Positions 26,157 through 34,273 of a DNA stretch of 64,000 nt are shown piece after piece. The stretch lies in the NCBI GenBank assembly GCA_002375695.1, contig DFMO01000010.1, positions 67,940 to 131,939 of the forward strand, in the 5' to 3' direction. The stretch is from Flavobacteriaceae bacterium UBA3591. Lineage in GTDB: Bacteria; Bacteroidota; Bacteroidia; Flavobacteriales; Flavobacteriaceae. The position numbers and the translations under genes are program-made. The first letter of the stretch is position 1, and every line of letters begins with the position of its first letter. The notes under the pieces were generated by a model. That model saw nothing but the letters and a program-made list of their open reading frames with translations. It made no database searches and was not told the origin of the DNA.

Positions 26157-27116
26157 ATGAAAAATTATTTGTTATTAACACTTGTTGGATTGCTTATTAT
26201 TTCGTGTAATTCGAAAAGTAAAGTGGAGCAAGAAATTGAAAAAATACCAATAGACGTTGAAATAATTAGATTTGATAAAGCCTTTGCCAAAGCCACTCCC
26301 AATGATTTGCCGCAATTAAAGAAAGAATATCCTTCTTTTTTTCCCGAACAATATAACGATAGTATTTGGATCGATAAAATAACCGACACTCTTCAAAACC
26401 AATTAGAGGAAGAGGTATTTAAAGTTTTTCCAGATAATTCATCGCTCACAGATGTTTTGGTGCCGCTATTTCAGCATATAAAATATTACTTTCCAAAGTT
26501 TAAAACACCCGCAGTAGTAGCTGCAACATCTGATGTTGATTACCGAAATAAGGTAATACTTGCAGATAGTTTGCTAATAATTGCCGTAGATAATTATTTG
26601 GGTAGTGAGCACGAATTTTACAAGGGAATAGAACGCTATATCGCTAAAGGGATGAAACCATCGCAAGTAGGACCCGATGTGGCTGCCGCTTATTCGAAGC
26701 ATTATATAAAACCACCCAAACAGCGCAGATTTTTGGAACAAATTGTTTATTACGGAAAACAATTATATTTAAAAGATTTATGGTTGCCAGCGGTTTCAAA
26801 AGCCGAAAAAATAGGCTATAAGGAAGAAGAGTATCAATGGGCCGAAGAGAACGAAGAGTATATGTGGCGCTATTTTATCGAAAAAGAATTACTGTATAGT
26901 ACAGACCCAAAATTGGCGGCACGATTTGTTAATCCGGCGCCATTTTCAAAGTTTTATTTGGAAATAGACAATGAATCGCCGGGGATGTTAGGCAGGTATT
27001 TGGGTTGGAAAATTGTAAATGCGTATATGAATAATACCGATACGTCAGTACAGCAATTAATGGTGACTAAAGCCGACGAGATTTTTAAAAATTCAAAATA
27101 TAAACCAAAGAAATAA
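26157..27116 (+). CDS. gldB: gliding motility lipoprotein GldB
   Basis: A 319-aa lipoprotein (lipobox LIISC, Cys17) matching GldB, a protein required for gliding in Flavobacterium johnsoniae. Family-typical segments include VEIIRFDKAFAKA near the N-terminus, YPSFFP and the C-terminal NPAPFSKFYLEIDNESPGMLGRYLGWKIV. No enzymatic motif is evident. Its stop overlaps the gldC start by one base (TAATG), so the two are translationally coupled, as in other Flavobacteriaceae. Confidence 0.93.
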   Translation: MKNYLLLTLVGLLIISCNSKSKVEQEIEKIPIDVEIIRFDKAFAKATPNDLPQLKKEYPSFFPEQYNDSIWIDKITDTLQNQLEEEVFKVFPDNSSLTDVLVPLFQHIKYYFPKFKTPAVVAATSDVDYRNKVILADSLLIIAVDNYLGSEHEFYKGIERYIAKGMKPSQVGPDVAAAYSKHYIKPPKQRRFLEQIVYYGKQLYLKDLWLPAVSKAEKIGYKEEEYQWAEENEEYMWRYFIEKELLYSTDPKLAARFVNPAPFSKFYLEIDNESPGMLGRYLGWKIVNAYMNNTDTSVQQLMVTKADEIFKNSKYKPKK

Positions 27117-27454
27117 TGGCAGTTAAACACACTTCAGAAATAAAATTAGAGGTAGGCCTCGACGAAAATAAAATTCCCGAAACTATCAATTGGACAGCCG
27201 AAGACGGTGGGGTGACCAATGAAGAAACCAAGGCAGTTATGTTATCTGTTTGGGATAATAAAAACCAAGAATCGCTAAGGATCGATTTGTGGACCAAAGA
27301 CATGCCTGTAGACGAGATGAAGGTGTTTTTTCATCAAACGCTAACCGCTATGGCCGATACGTTTCAACGGGCAACAAACGATCAAAAAATGAGTGCTACC
27401 ATGCGCGACTTTTGCGATTATTTTGCCGAAAAACTTGAGCTAAAGCGCGAGTAA
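27116..27454 (+). CDS. gldC: gliding motility protein GldC
   Basis: A 112-aa soluble protein without signal peptide, directly coupled to gldB. The sequence (TSEIKLEVGLDENKIPETINWTAEDGG, later FFHQTLTAMADTFQRATND) matches GldC. In F. johnsoniae loss of GldC reduces gliding rather than abolishing it. The biochemical role is unknown. It converges with engB with a 17-bp gap and no visible terminator. Confidence 0.92.
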   Translation: MAVKHTSEIKLEVGLDENKIPETINWTAEDGGVTNEETKAVMLSVWDNKNQESLRIDLWTKDMPVDEMKVFFHQTLTAMADTFQRATNDQKMSATMRDFCDYFAEKLELKRE

Positions 27455-27471
27455 ATTTTTGCTACAACAAA

Positions 27472-28077
27472 CTACGAACTTTGCATAGCCGTATTGAGTT
27501 CATCAATATAATTTAAAACTTCATCGCGGCCAGTAGAATTACTGGCTGAGGTGATAAAATATTGGGGCATTTCTTCCCAAGTTTCTAGCATTTTTTTGGT
27601 GTATGCTTCAATATTTCTTTCAAGTGCGTTGGGTTTTAGCTTATCGGCTTTTGTAAAAATTATATTAAATGGAATACCATTTTCTCCCATCCAAGCCATA
27701 AACTCTAAATCTATGGGTTGGGGTTCGTGTCTACAATCAATCAAGACAAATGCGAGTACTAATTGTTCGCGCTTTTCAAAATAATTGGTAATAAATTTTT
27801 GAAAGGTTTTCTTGCTTTTTTTTGAAACTCGAGCGTAGCCATATCCAGGTAAATCTACCAAATACCAGCTTTTATTAATTATAAAATGATTGATTAATTG
27901 GGTCTTTCCCGGGCGGCCCGATGTTTTTGCTAAATTTTTACGAAGCATCAACATATTGATAAGCGAAGATTTCCCCACGTTACTTCTTCCAATAAAAGCA
28001 TATTCTGGCAAGCGATTTTTTGGGCATTTTGCAACTTCGCTATTGCTCATTAAAAATTCTGCAGATTTAATATGCAT
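27472..28077 (-). CDS. engB: ribosome biogenesis GTP-binding protein EngB/YihA/YsxC
   Basis: A 201-aa TRAFAC GTPase for late 50S assembly. G1 GRSNVGKS is at 30-37, followed by the switch segment KTSGRPGKTQLINHF. G3 DLPGYG is at 75-80 and G4 TKAD near 141. Length matches the family. The ATG at 28077 (MHIKSAEFLMSN) fits homologues. An alpha/beta hydrolase gene lies upstream on the same strand with a 49-bp gap. Confidence 0.95.
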   Translation of the reverse strand: MHIKSAEFLMSNSEVAKCPKNRLPEYAFIGRSNVGKSSLINMLMLRKNLAKTSGRPGKTQLINHFIINKSWYLVDLPGYGYARVSKKSKKTFQKFITNYFEKREQLVLAFVLIDCRHEPQPIDLEFMAWMGENGIPFNIIFTKADKLKPNALERNIEAYTKKMLETWEEMPQYFITSASNSTGRDEVLNYIDELNTAMQSS

Positions 28078-28126
28078 GGTTTTGGTATTTTAAATTGAAA
28101 GATGGTTTAAGATGCGAACAGCAAAC

Positions 28127-28891
28127 TTAAATGCCTCGTTTTTCTAACCAGGCGTAAAGCAGCCGGTTAAATTCGTCTGGGTGCTCCATCATTGCCGCGT
28201 GGCCACACTTATCGATCCAATAAAGGTCTGAATCTGGTAAAAGTTCGTGAAATTCTACGGCTACTTCGGGTGGGGTAACATTGTCGTTTTTTCCCCAAAT
28301 AATACAAGTAGGCGTATCCATTTTTGGCAAATCTTTAGCCATATTGTGTCTAATTGCACTTTTGGCAATGGCAAGGGTGCGAATTAATTTTGTACGGTCG
28401 TTTACAGTTTTATAAACATCATCTACAATTTCTTTTGTGGCTACCGCAGGATCGTAAAAAACATTTTCAGCTTTTTGCTTTATGTATTCATAATCGCCAC
28501 GCTTAGGATAACTTTCGCCCATAGCACTTTCATATAAGCCCGAGCTACCTGTTATAACCAGCGCTTGTACTTTTTCGGGATACATTTTTGTGCATAACAA
28601 GGCAATATGACCCCCTAAAGAGTTGCCTAAAAGTATAACTTGTTGATAACCTAAATGATCAATAAACTCTGCGACGTATTTGGCAAAGTTTTTTACGTTG
28701 GTACGCAACAAAGTCATTTTGTAAATAGGCAATTCTGGAATTAAAATTTTATAACCTTTTGGCGAAAAGAAATTTGCAACACCATCAAAATTACTTAATC
28801 CACCCATTAAGCCGTGAAGAATGACTATTGGCGTGCCTTCACCTATTTCTAAATACGAAAATTTTCCTTCTTTCTTAAAGTTTTCTGACAT
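28127..28891 (-). CDS. alpha/beta-fold hydrolase
   Basis: A 254-aa cytoplasmic alpha/beta hydrolase. The oxyanion segment HGLMGG is at 26-31, nucleophile elbow GNSLGG has Ser91, an acid is in WGKNDNVTP, and the histidine is in CGHAAMMEHP near the C-terminus. The substrate is unknown; similarity is to small esterases and lactone- or C-C-bond hydrolases. The ATG at 28891 is preferred over the upstream in-frame TTG at 28906. A TACTTTTG box (28917-28924) with TTG 17 bp upstream is a probable promoter for this gene and perhaps engB. Confidence 0.87.
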   Translation of the reverse strand: MSENFKKEGKFSYLEIGEGTPIVILHGLMGGLSNFDGVANFFSPKGYKILIPELPIYKMTLLRTNVKNFAKYVAEFIDHLGYQQVILLGNSLGGHIALLCTKMYPEKVQALVITGSSGLYESAMGESYPKRGDYEYIKQKAENVFYDPAVATKEIVDDVYKTVNDRTKLIRTLAIAKSAIRHNMAKDLPKMDTPTCIIWGKNDNVTPPEVAVEFHELLPDSDLYWIDKCGHAAMMEHPDEFNRLLYAWLEKRGI

Positions 28892-28916
28892 GCTTGGTTG
28901 GTGCAATTTAGAAAGA

Positions 28917-28944
28917 CAAAAGTAAACAAAATTATTTCATACAA
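28917..28944 (-). promoter_or_regulatory. promoter of the alpha/beta hydrolase gene (TTG - 17 bp - TACTTTTG)
   Basis: On the minus strand TTG (28944-28942) and TACTTTTG (28924-28917) are 17 bp apart, at the short end of the Bacteroidota spacing range. The ATG is 26 bp downstream of the box. Confidence 0.55.
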
Positions 28945-28998
28945 TCTAATAATAGCCATCCTTTGTTTTTTTCAATACTGAAGTCGATGAGTTACAAG

Positions 28999-29049
28999 GT
29001 GGTAAAACTTATTAACAAAGTGGTAGAATGTGGTAAAATGTGGTAAAAG
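28999..29049 (+). promoter_or_regulatory. MraZ operator: GTGGTA direct repeats before the dcw cluster
   Basis: Three consecutive 10-bp repeats GTGGTAGAAT, GTGGTAAAAT and GTGGTAAAAG occupy 29020-29049. A fourth GTGGTAAAAC is at 28999-29008, 21 bp upstream of the first. MraZ proteins bind tandem TGG-containing repeats with about 10-bp period in front of their own operon. The repeats cover the place where a -33 element should be for the TATATTTG box at 29055-29062, consistent with autorepression. Confidence 0.8.
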
Positions 29050-29054
29050 TTCTA

Positions 29055-29062
29055 TATATTTG
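29055..29062 (+). promoter_or_regulatory. dcw cluster promoter -7 element TATATTTG
   Basis: TATATTTG fits TAnnTTTG and lies 32 bp before the mraZ ATG. No TTG is found 19-23 bp upstream; that interval is occupied by the GTGGTA repeats. Confidence 0.65.
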
Positions 29063-29094
29063 AAAATACAAATACCTAATCGGGAAATATCACA

Positions 29095-29568
29095 ATGCTC
29101 AATCTAATAGGCACATACGAATGTAAAGCAGACGTAAAAGGACGCGTCATGGTGCCTGTTCCGCTTAAAAAACAACTTGCAGTATTGGTGCCTGAGGGTT
29201 TTGTAATTAAAAGAGCGGTTTTTCAACCGTGTTTAGAAATTTACCCGATGAAGGAGTGGAATGAATTAATGCTGAAAATGGGCGAGCTAAACCGGTTTAG
29301 CAGAAAAAACAACGACTTTATTAGAAGGTTTACTGCGGGTGTAAAAACCGTAGAACTAGATTCGGCAGGGCGGTTATTAATTCCGAAAGACCTGCTTTCG
29401 TTTGCTGGAATTAACAAAGAAATTGTATTGTCTTCGGCTATAAATATCATTGAAGTTTGGGATAAGGAGAAGTATGAAAAGGTCATTGATGATGCTGCTG
29501 ATGACTTTGCAGATTTGGCCGAAGAAGTAATGGGAAATAAAAGTAGTGATGGCGATGGAGTATCATAA
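29095..29568 (+). CDS. mraZ: transcriptional regulator MraZ
   Basis: A 157-aa AbrB-like swapped-hairpin DNA-binding protein, first gene of the division/cell-wall cluster and repressor of it in other bacteria. Two MraZ repeats are visible: GTYECKADVKGRVMVPVPLK (about 5-24), and VELDSAGRLLIPKDLLSFAGI (about 83-103), each with the conserved D-x-x-G/A-R pattern. GTGGTA repeats upstream are its likely operator. Its 3' end overlaps the rsmH start by about 20 bp, implying coupled translation. Confidence 0.95.
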   Translation: MLNLIGTYECKADVKGRVMVPVPLKKQLAVLVPEGFVIKRAVFQPCLEIYPMKEWNELMLKMGELNRFSRKNNDFIRRFTAGVKTVELDSAGRLLIPKDLLSFAGINKEIVLSSAINIIEVWDKEKYEKVIDDAADDFADLAEEVMGNKSSDGDGVS

Positions 29569-30451
29569 TCCGGTGTTATTAAATGAAACGGTGGAGGGGC
29601 TAAACATAAAGCCTAATGGGGTTTATGTGGACGTTACTTTTGGAGGAGGAGGACACTCCCGCGAAATTTTAAGTCGCTTAGGGCCCGAAGGTAAATTAAT
29701 TGCTTTTGATCAAGACACAGATGCTTTGCAAAATGCAATTGACGATCCTCGATTTTTACTGATAAATCAAAACTTTCGATTCCTAAAAAAGTTTTTAAGA
29801 TTTCACGGCTACCGCAGTGTAGATGGGATTTTGGGCGATTTTGGTGTTTCTTCACATCAGTTTGATGTTGCCGAACGTGGATTTTCAACCCGTTTTGATG
29901 CTGATTTGGATATGCGGATGAACCGCGATAGTAATTTTTCGGCATATACGGTTGTCAATAAATACGAAGAACAACAATTGCGCAATGTTTTATTTAATTA
30001 CGGCGAATTGCGCAATGCCGCGGCCATGGCGCGTGTAATAGTAGAAGCGAGGAAAGAGCAAAAAATAAAAACCAGCGAACAGCTTAAAAGCGTATTGAGT
30101 AGGTTTTTACCGGGGCATAAAGCCAATAAAATTTTGGCTCAAATTTATCAGGCGATTCGAATTGAAGTCAACCAAGAGTTGGAAGCTTTAAAAGAGTTCT
30201 TGCTTCAAACTAGCGAGGTTTTACAGCCTGGGGGCAGAATAAGCCTTATAAGTTATCACTCATTGGAGGATAGATTGGTAAAGCGGTTTATAAGAAATGG
30301 TTTGTTTGAAGGAGAACCCGAAAAAGATGTTTTTGGTAGGGTAGAAGTGCCGTTTAAAGCAGTTGGAAAATTTATTATTCCATCGCAAGAAGAAATTAAA
30401 ACTAACAATCGTGCGCGTAGTGCAAAACTGCGAATAGCAGAAAAGTTGTAG
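29549..30451 (+). CDS. rsmH: 16S rRNA (cytosine-1402-N4)-methyltransferase RsmH
   Basis: A 300-aa SAM-dependent methyltransferase for N4 of C1402 in 16S rRNA. The SAM-binding motif VTFGGGGHS comes early, followed by GDFGVSSHQ with the DLGVSS-like motif and GRISLISYHSLEDRLVKRF near the C-terminus. Possible starts are GTG 29546, ATG 29549 and ATG 29555; all lie inside mraZ. The last gives MEYHNPVLL, the usual family N-terminus, so the choice is uncertain by two codons. It is followed by ftsL after 1 bp. Confidence 0.94.
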   Translation: MAMEYHNPVLLNETVEGLNIKPNGVYVDVTFGGGGHSREILSRLGPEGKLIAFDQDTDALQNAIDDPRFLLINQNFRFLKKFLRFHGYRSVDGILGDFGVSSHQFDVAERGFSTRFDADLDMRMNRDSNFSAYTVVNKYEEQQLRNVLFNYGELRNAAAMARVIVEARKEQKIKTSEQLKSVLSRFLPGHKANKILAQIYQAIRIEVNQELEALKEFLLQTSEVLQPGGRISLISYHSLEDRLVKRFIRNGLFEGEPEKDVFGRVEVPFKAVGKFIIPSQEEIKTNNRARSAKLRIAEKL

Positions 30452-30452
30452 C

Positions 30453-30779
30453 ATGAAGGAAGGATTTTACAACATAATTAAGGGGAAGTTTTTAGTTAGT
30501 GATGATGCCTTAAAAAATTGGCGATTTATCATTTTTCTTTCTGTATTGGCTTTAATAATGATAAGTAGCTCGCATAGTGCCGATAAAAAGGTGCATCAAA
30601 TTTCAAGATTGCACGGGCAAGTAAAAGAATTAAAAAGTGAATATGTTGATGTAAGAATGCAATTAATGCAATCTAGAATGGAAAGTAAAATTATTGCAGC
30701 AATGTCTGGTCGCGGACTGCAACCATCAACCAATCCGCCAAAACGAATTCGAATAATAGAAGAAGAGGAAACCAAATAA
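30453..30779 (+). CDS. ftsL: FtsL-like cell division protein
   Basis: A 108-aa bitopic protein with a short cytoplasmic N-terminus, one transmembrane helix (about 24-42, RFIIFLSVLALIMISS) and a periplasmic leucine-zipper-like helix (QISRLHGQVKELKSEYVDVRMQLMQSRME). This is the FtsL layout. The position between rsmH and ftsI is the canonical ftsL position, and divergent FtsL-like proteins are usual in Bacteroidota. It should form the FtsQ-FtsB-FtsL type scaffold at the septum. Confidence 0.88.
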   Translation: MKEGFYNIIKGKFLVSDDALKNWRFIIFLSVLALIMISSSHSADKKVHQISRLHGQVKELKSEYVDVRMQLMQSRMESKIIAAMSGRGLQPSTNPPKRIRIIEEEETK

Positions 30780-30808
30780 AGATTAACAGAAAGGATTTTA
30801 TAGATTAA

Positions 30809-32809
30809 ATGGCATTTGAAGAAAAAAACATATTAAACCGTTTGTACGTTATTGCTGCATTCATGTTTCTTTTTGCATTGGCCATTACAGTTAAGTTGCT
30901 TAACATTCAAATTGCAGATGGCGAAAAGTATCGTGAGCTCGCAAAACAGAATACAACTAAAAATTTTGTAATACCTGCCAATAGAGGTAATGTGTATGCA
31001 GACGACGGGAGTCTTTTGGCTACTTCGGTACCTAAATATGATATTCGTTTTGATGCGTTAACCGTTTCTTCAAAAGATTTCAAAGAAAACTTATTACCAC
31101 TTTCAAAAGGGTTAAGCGATATGTTTGGCAAACCCGCTTCGTATTACCAAAATAAATTAAGAAAGGCGCGAGCCAATAAAAATCGCTACCTGCTTATTGT
31201 AAAAAATCTGGGGTATTCAGATTATATAAAAATTAAGAATCTACCATTATTTAAAAAGGGGCCGTATAAGGGAGGGATAATTGTTGAGCAGCGTACCGTT
31301 CGCGAACACCCCATTGGTAAAATTGCTCAACGCACTGTTGGCGGTGAGGCTTACAATCGCCCAGGTTATTATACAGTAGGGTTAGAGGGGGCGTTTAATG
31401 ATTTGCTTACAGGCAAAGAAGGGCACAGATTAAAGCAAAAAATAGCTAAAGGGCAGTGGAAGCCAGTATCTGACGATAATGAAATTGAGCCTCAGGATGG
31501 ATATGATATTGTTTCAACTATTAATGTAAACATTCAAGATATTGCGCACCACGCATTGTTAAAGCAATTAGAGCACTATCAAGCAGAACACGGAACTGTT
31601 GTGGTTATGGAAGTTGCTACCGGCGAAATAAAAGCAGTTTCAAATTTAGGAAGAACATCGGCAGGAACGTATTACGAAAAATTGAATTACGCAGTAGGCG
31701 AGTCTCACGAACCCGGTTCTACATTTAAAGTGATGGCGCTAATGGCTGCTTTGGAAGATAAGGTGGTTGATACAAGTACTGTAGTTGATACGGGCACGGG
31801 TAAAAAACTTTTTTACGGCAAAGCGGTGCGCGATTCAAAACGGGGTGGTTATGGTAAAATTTCGGTGGCTCGTTCACTCGAAGTTTCTTCAAACATTGGT
31901 CTGGCTACAATTATCGACGAAGGGTATTCAAAAAACCCAAATAAGTTTATCAATAAACTTAAAAGCTGGCATCTGCACGAGTTAACGGGAGTTGCAATTA
32001 AAGGTGAAGGTAAACCGGTAATTCCGCAGCCGGGTGATAAAATTTGGAGTAAAAATGCATTGCCTTCTATTGCATATGGGTATAATTTAAAATTAACTCC
32101 GTTACAAACTTTAACTTTTTATAACGCAATTGCCAATAATGGTGTTTTAGTGAAACCGCGATTTATAAAAGAAGTGCGTGCGTGGAACGAAAAGGTTACT
32201 AATTACGGCACCGAAGTTATCAATCCTAAAATATGCTCAGATAAAACCCTAAATGAAATTAAGGAAATAATGAAGAATACAGTAAAGAGAGGTACAGGAA
32301 GATCGCTTTACTCTCCAGATTTTTCAATGGCTGGCAAAACAGGAACCGCCAGAACCGAATATTGGCATAAAGACTGGCGTCAAAACCCAAGGTATATTTC
32401 ATCATTCGCAGGATTTTTTCCAGCCGAAAATCCTAAGTATTCGTGCATAGTTGTAATACACAAACCAAGTAATAAAAAGGGTTATTACGGTGCCGATGTT
32501 GCAGGTCCTGTTTTTAAAAGAATTGCACAAAAAATATTTACCGAATCGCGAAACGTAGATAAAGTAGAAGAAATTGAAAAACCAGACCCTACTATCGAAA
32601 AAGATTTTCAGAAGTATTATTCAAAACTTCAAAAACCTGTAAAAACAATCCCGAATGTAAAAGGAATGGCAGGTATGGATGCGGTTTCTTTATTGGAAAA
32701 TCTAGGATTAAAAGTACAAATTAGGGGCAACGGAACGGTTGCTTCACAATCTATAAAATCTGGTGAAACCCTTAAAAAAGGACAACTAATAACATTGAAT
32801 TTATCGTGA
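30809..32809 (+). CDS. ftsI: septal peptidoglycan transpeptidase FtsI (PBP3) with PASTA domain
   Basis: A 666-aa class B penicillin-binding protein: N-terminal membrane anchor (about 12-32), dimerisation domain, then transpeptidase with active-site Ser304 and Lys307 in EPGSTFK, SSN motif in VSSNIGL and KTG in AGKTGTAR. The last ~60 residues (IPNVKGMAGMDAVSLLENLG on) are one PASTA domain, typical of Bacteroidota FtsI. It crosslinks septal peptidoglycan. The stop overlaps the murE GTG start by 4 bp. Confidence 0.95.
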   Translation: MAFEEKNILNRLYVIAAFMFLFALAITVKLLNIQIADGEKYRELAKQNTTKNFVIPANRGNVYADDGSLLATSVPKYDIRFDALTVSSKDFKENLLPLSKGLSDMFGKPASYYQNKLRKARANKNRYLLIVKNLGYSDYIKIKNLPLFKKGPYKGGIIVEQRTVREHPIGKIAQRTVGGEAYNRPGYYTVGLEGAFNDLLTGKEGHRLKQKIAKGQWKPVSDDNEIEPQDGYDIVSTINVNIQDIAHHALLKQLEHYQAEHGTVVVMEVATGEIKAVSNLGRTSAGTYYEKLNYAVGESHEPGSTFKVMALMAALEDKVVDTSTVVDTGTGKKLFYGKAVRDSKRGGYGKISVARSLEVSSNIGLATIIDEGYSKNPNKFINKLKSWHLHELTGVAIKGEGKPVIPQPGDKIWSKNALPSIAYGYNLKLTPLQTLTFYNAIANNGVLVKPRFIKEVRAWNEKVTNYGTEVINPKICSDKTLNEIKEIMKNTVKRGTGRSLYSPDFSMAGKTGTARTEYWHKDWRQNPRYISSFAGFFPAENPKYSCIVVIHKPSNKKGYYGADVAGPVFKRIAQKIFTESRNVDKVEEIEKPDPTIEKDFQKYYSKLQKPVKTIPNVKGMAGMDAVSLLENLGLKVQIRGNGTVASQSIKSGETLKKGQLITLNLS

Positions 32810-34269
32810 TATTATTAAAAGACATATTATATAAAGTTACTATCGAAAGCGTTATAGGCAGTACTTCTGTGGCTATAAATAACTTAGAATTCGATTCTCG
32901 AAAAGTGTCGTTAAATGATGTTTTTGTCGCGATAAAAGGCACTGTAGTAGATGGTCATAAATTTATTACGAAAGCCGCAAATCAAGGTGCCTTGGCAGTT
33001 ATTTGCGAAACTTTACCAGATGAAATTATCAACGGGATTACCTATGTGCAAGTGGCCAATTCGCAAAGTGCTTTGGCAATTATGGCAGCTAATTTTTATG
33101 GAAATCCTTCCGAAGATTTAAAACTAGTTGGTATTACTGGTACCAATGGTAAAACAACAGTTTCTTCACTTTTATACGAAGTTTTTAAAAAAGCAGGTGC
33201 CGAAGCTGGGTTAATTTCAACCGTAAAGATAATGGTAGGTAATTCAGAATATAAAACTTCGCATACCACCCCAGATTCTTTAACTATAAATAAGTATTTG
33301 AGAGAAATGGTGGACGCTGGAGTCGAATTTTGTTTTATGGAAGTGAGTTCGCACGGGATTCATCAAAAACGAACCGAAGCACTGCATTTTGAAGGCGGGG
33401 TATTTACAAACTTATCGCACGATCATTTAGATTATCACAAAGACTTTGCAGAATATCGCGATGTTAAAAAATTGTTTTTTGACAATCTCCCGAAGAAATC
33501 ATTCGCCCTTACAAATGCCGATGACAAAAATGGTGCTGTTATGCTTCAAAATACAAAAGCCCAGCAACATTCATACGCAATAAAGAGCATGGCCGACTAT
33601 AAGGCGCAAATTTTAGAGAGTCAGTTTTCGGGTCAACTTTTAAAAATAAACAATCAAGACGTTTGGGTGAAGTTGATAGGCCAATTTAACGCATACAATC
33701 TATTGGCAATTTATGGTACAGCGCAGCTTTTGGGGTTAGATGAATTAGAAGTGCTTCAAATTTTAAGCACTTTAGAAAGTGTTGATGGGCGTTTTCAGTA
33801 TTTAATTTCTGAAGAAAAAATTACCGCTATCGTAGATTATGCACATACTCCCGATGCTTTAAAAAATGTTTTAAGCACGATTAATAATATTCGAACTGGA
33901 AATGAAACATTGTTTACGGTTGTGGGATGTGGCGGCGATCGCGATGCTAAAAAAAGGCCTGTTATGGGCGAAATAGCCGCGAAATTGAGTACTAAAGTAA
34001 TTTTTACTAGTGATAATCCGCGCACCGAAAATCCCGAAAAGATTATTGAAGATATTGAAGCGGGCGTTCCTGCCGAACATTATAAAAAAACACTGTCTAT
34101 AACAAATAGAAAAGAAGCTATAAAAGCGGCTTGCCAAATGGCAGAGCCCAACGATATTATTTTAATCGCAGGCAAAGGTCATGAAACTTATCAAGAGGTT
34201 AATGGAAAACGTTTTGATTTTGACGACTATAAAATTGTAAAAGAAACACTAACCAACTTAAACAAATAA
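32806..34269 (+). CDS. murE: UDP-N-acetylmuramoyl-L-alanyl-D-glutamate--2,6-diaminopimelate ligase
   Basis: A 487-aa Mur ligase adding the third stem-peptide residue. The ATP-binding GTNGKTT is near residue 111. DNPRTENPE is the motif typical of meso-diaminopimelate-specific MurE, in contrast to the lysine-adding form. GHETYQ is near the C-terminus. The start is GTG at 32806 inside the ftsI stop (GTGA). The usual murF partner is absent from this cluster, as in other Bacteroidota. Confidence 0.95.
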   Translation: MILLKDILYKVTIESVIGSTSVAINNLEFDSRKVSLNDVFVAIKGTVVDGHKFITKAANQGALAVICETLPDEIINGITYVQVANSQSALAIMAANFYGNPSEDLKLVGITGTNGKTTVSSLLYEVFKKAGAEAGLISTVKIMVGNSEYKTSHTTPDSLTINKYLREMVDAGVEFCFMEVSSHGIHQKRTEALHFEGGVFTNLSHDHLDYHKDFAEYRDVKKLFFDNLPKKSFALTNADDKNGAVMLQNTKAQQHSYAIKSMADYKAQILESQFSGQLLKINNQDVWVKLIGQFNAYNLLAIYGTAQLLGLDELEVLQILSTLESVDGRFQYLISEEKITAIVDYAHTPDALKNVLSTINNIRTGNETLFTVVGCGGDRDAKKRPVMGEIAAKLSTKVIFTSDNPRTENPEKIIEDIEAGVPAEHYKKTLSITNRKEAIKAACQMAEPNDIILIAGKGHETYQEVNGKRFDFDDYKIVKETLTNLNK

Positions 34270-34273
34270 CCGA

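Noticed and set aside
29000..29050. GTGGTA repeats as a CRISPR array or satellite
   Set aside because: The units are 10 bp, contiguous and few, and lie at a promoter before mraZ; this is an operator, not an array.
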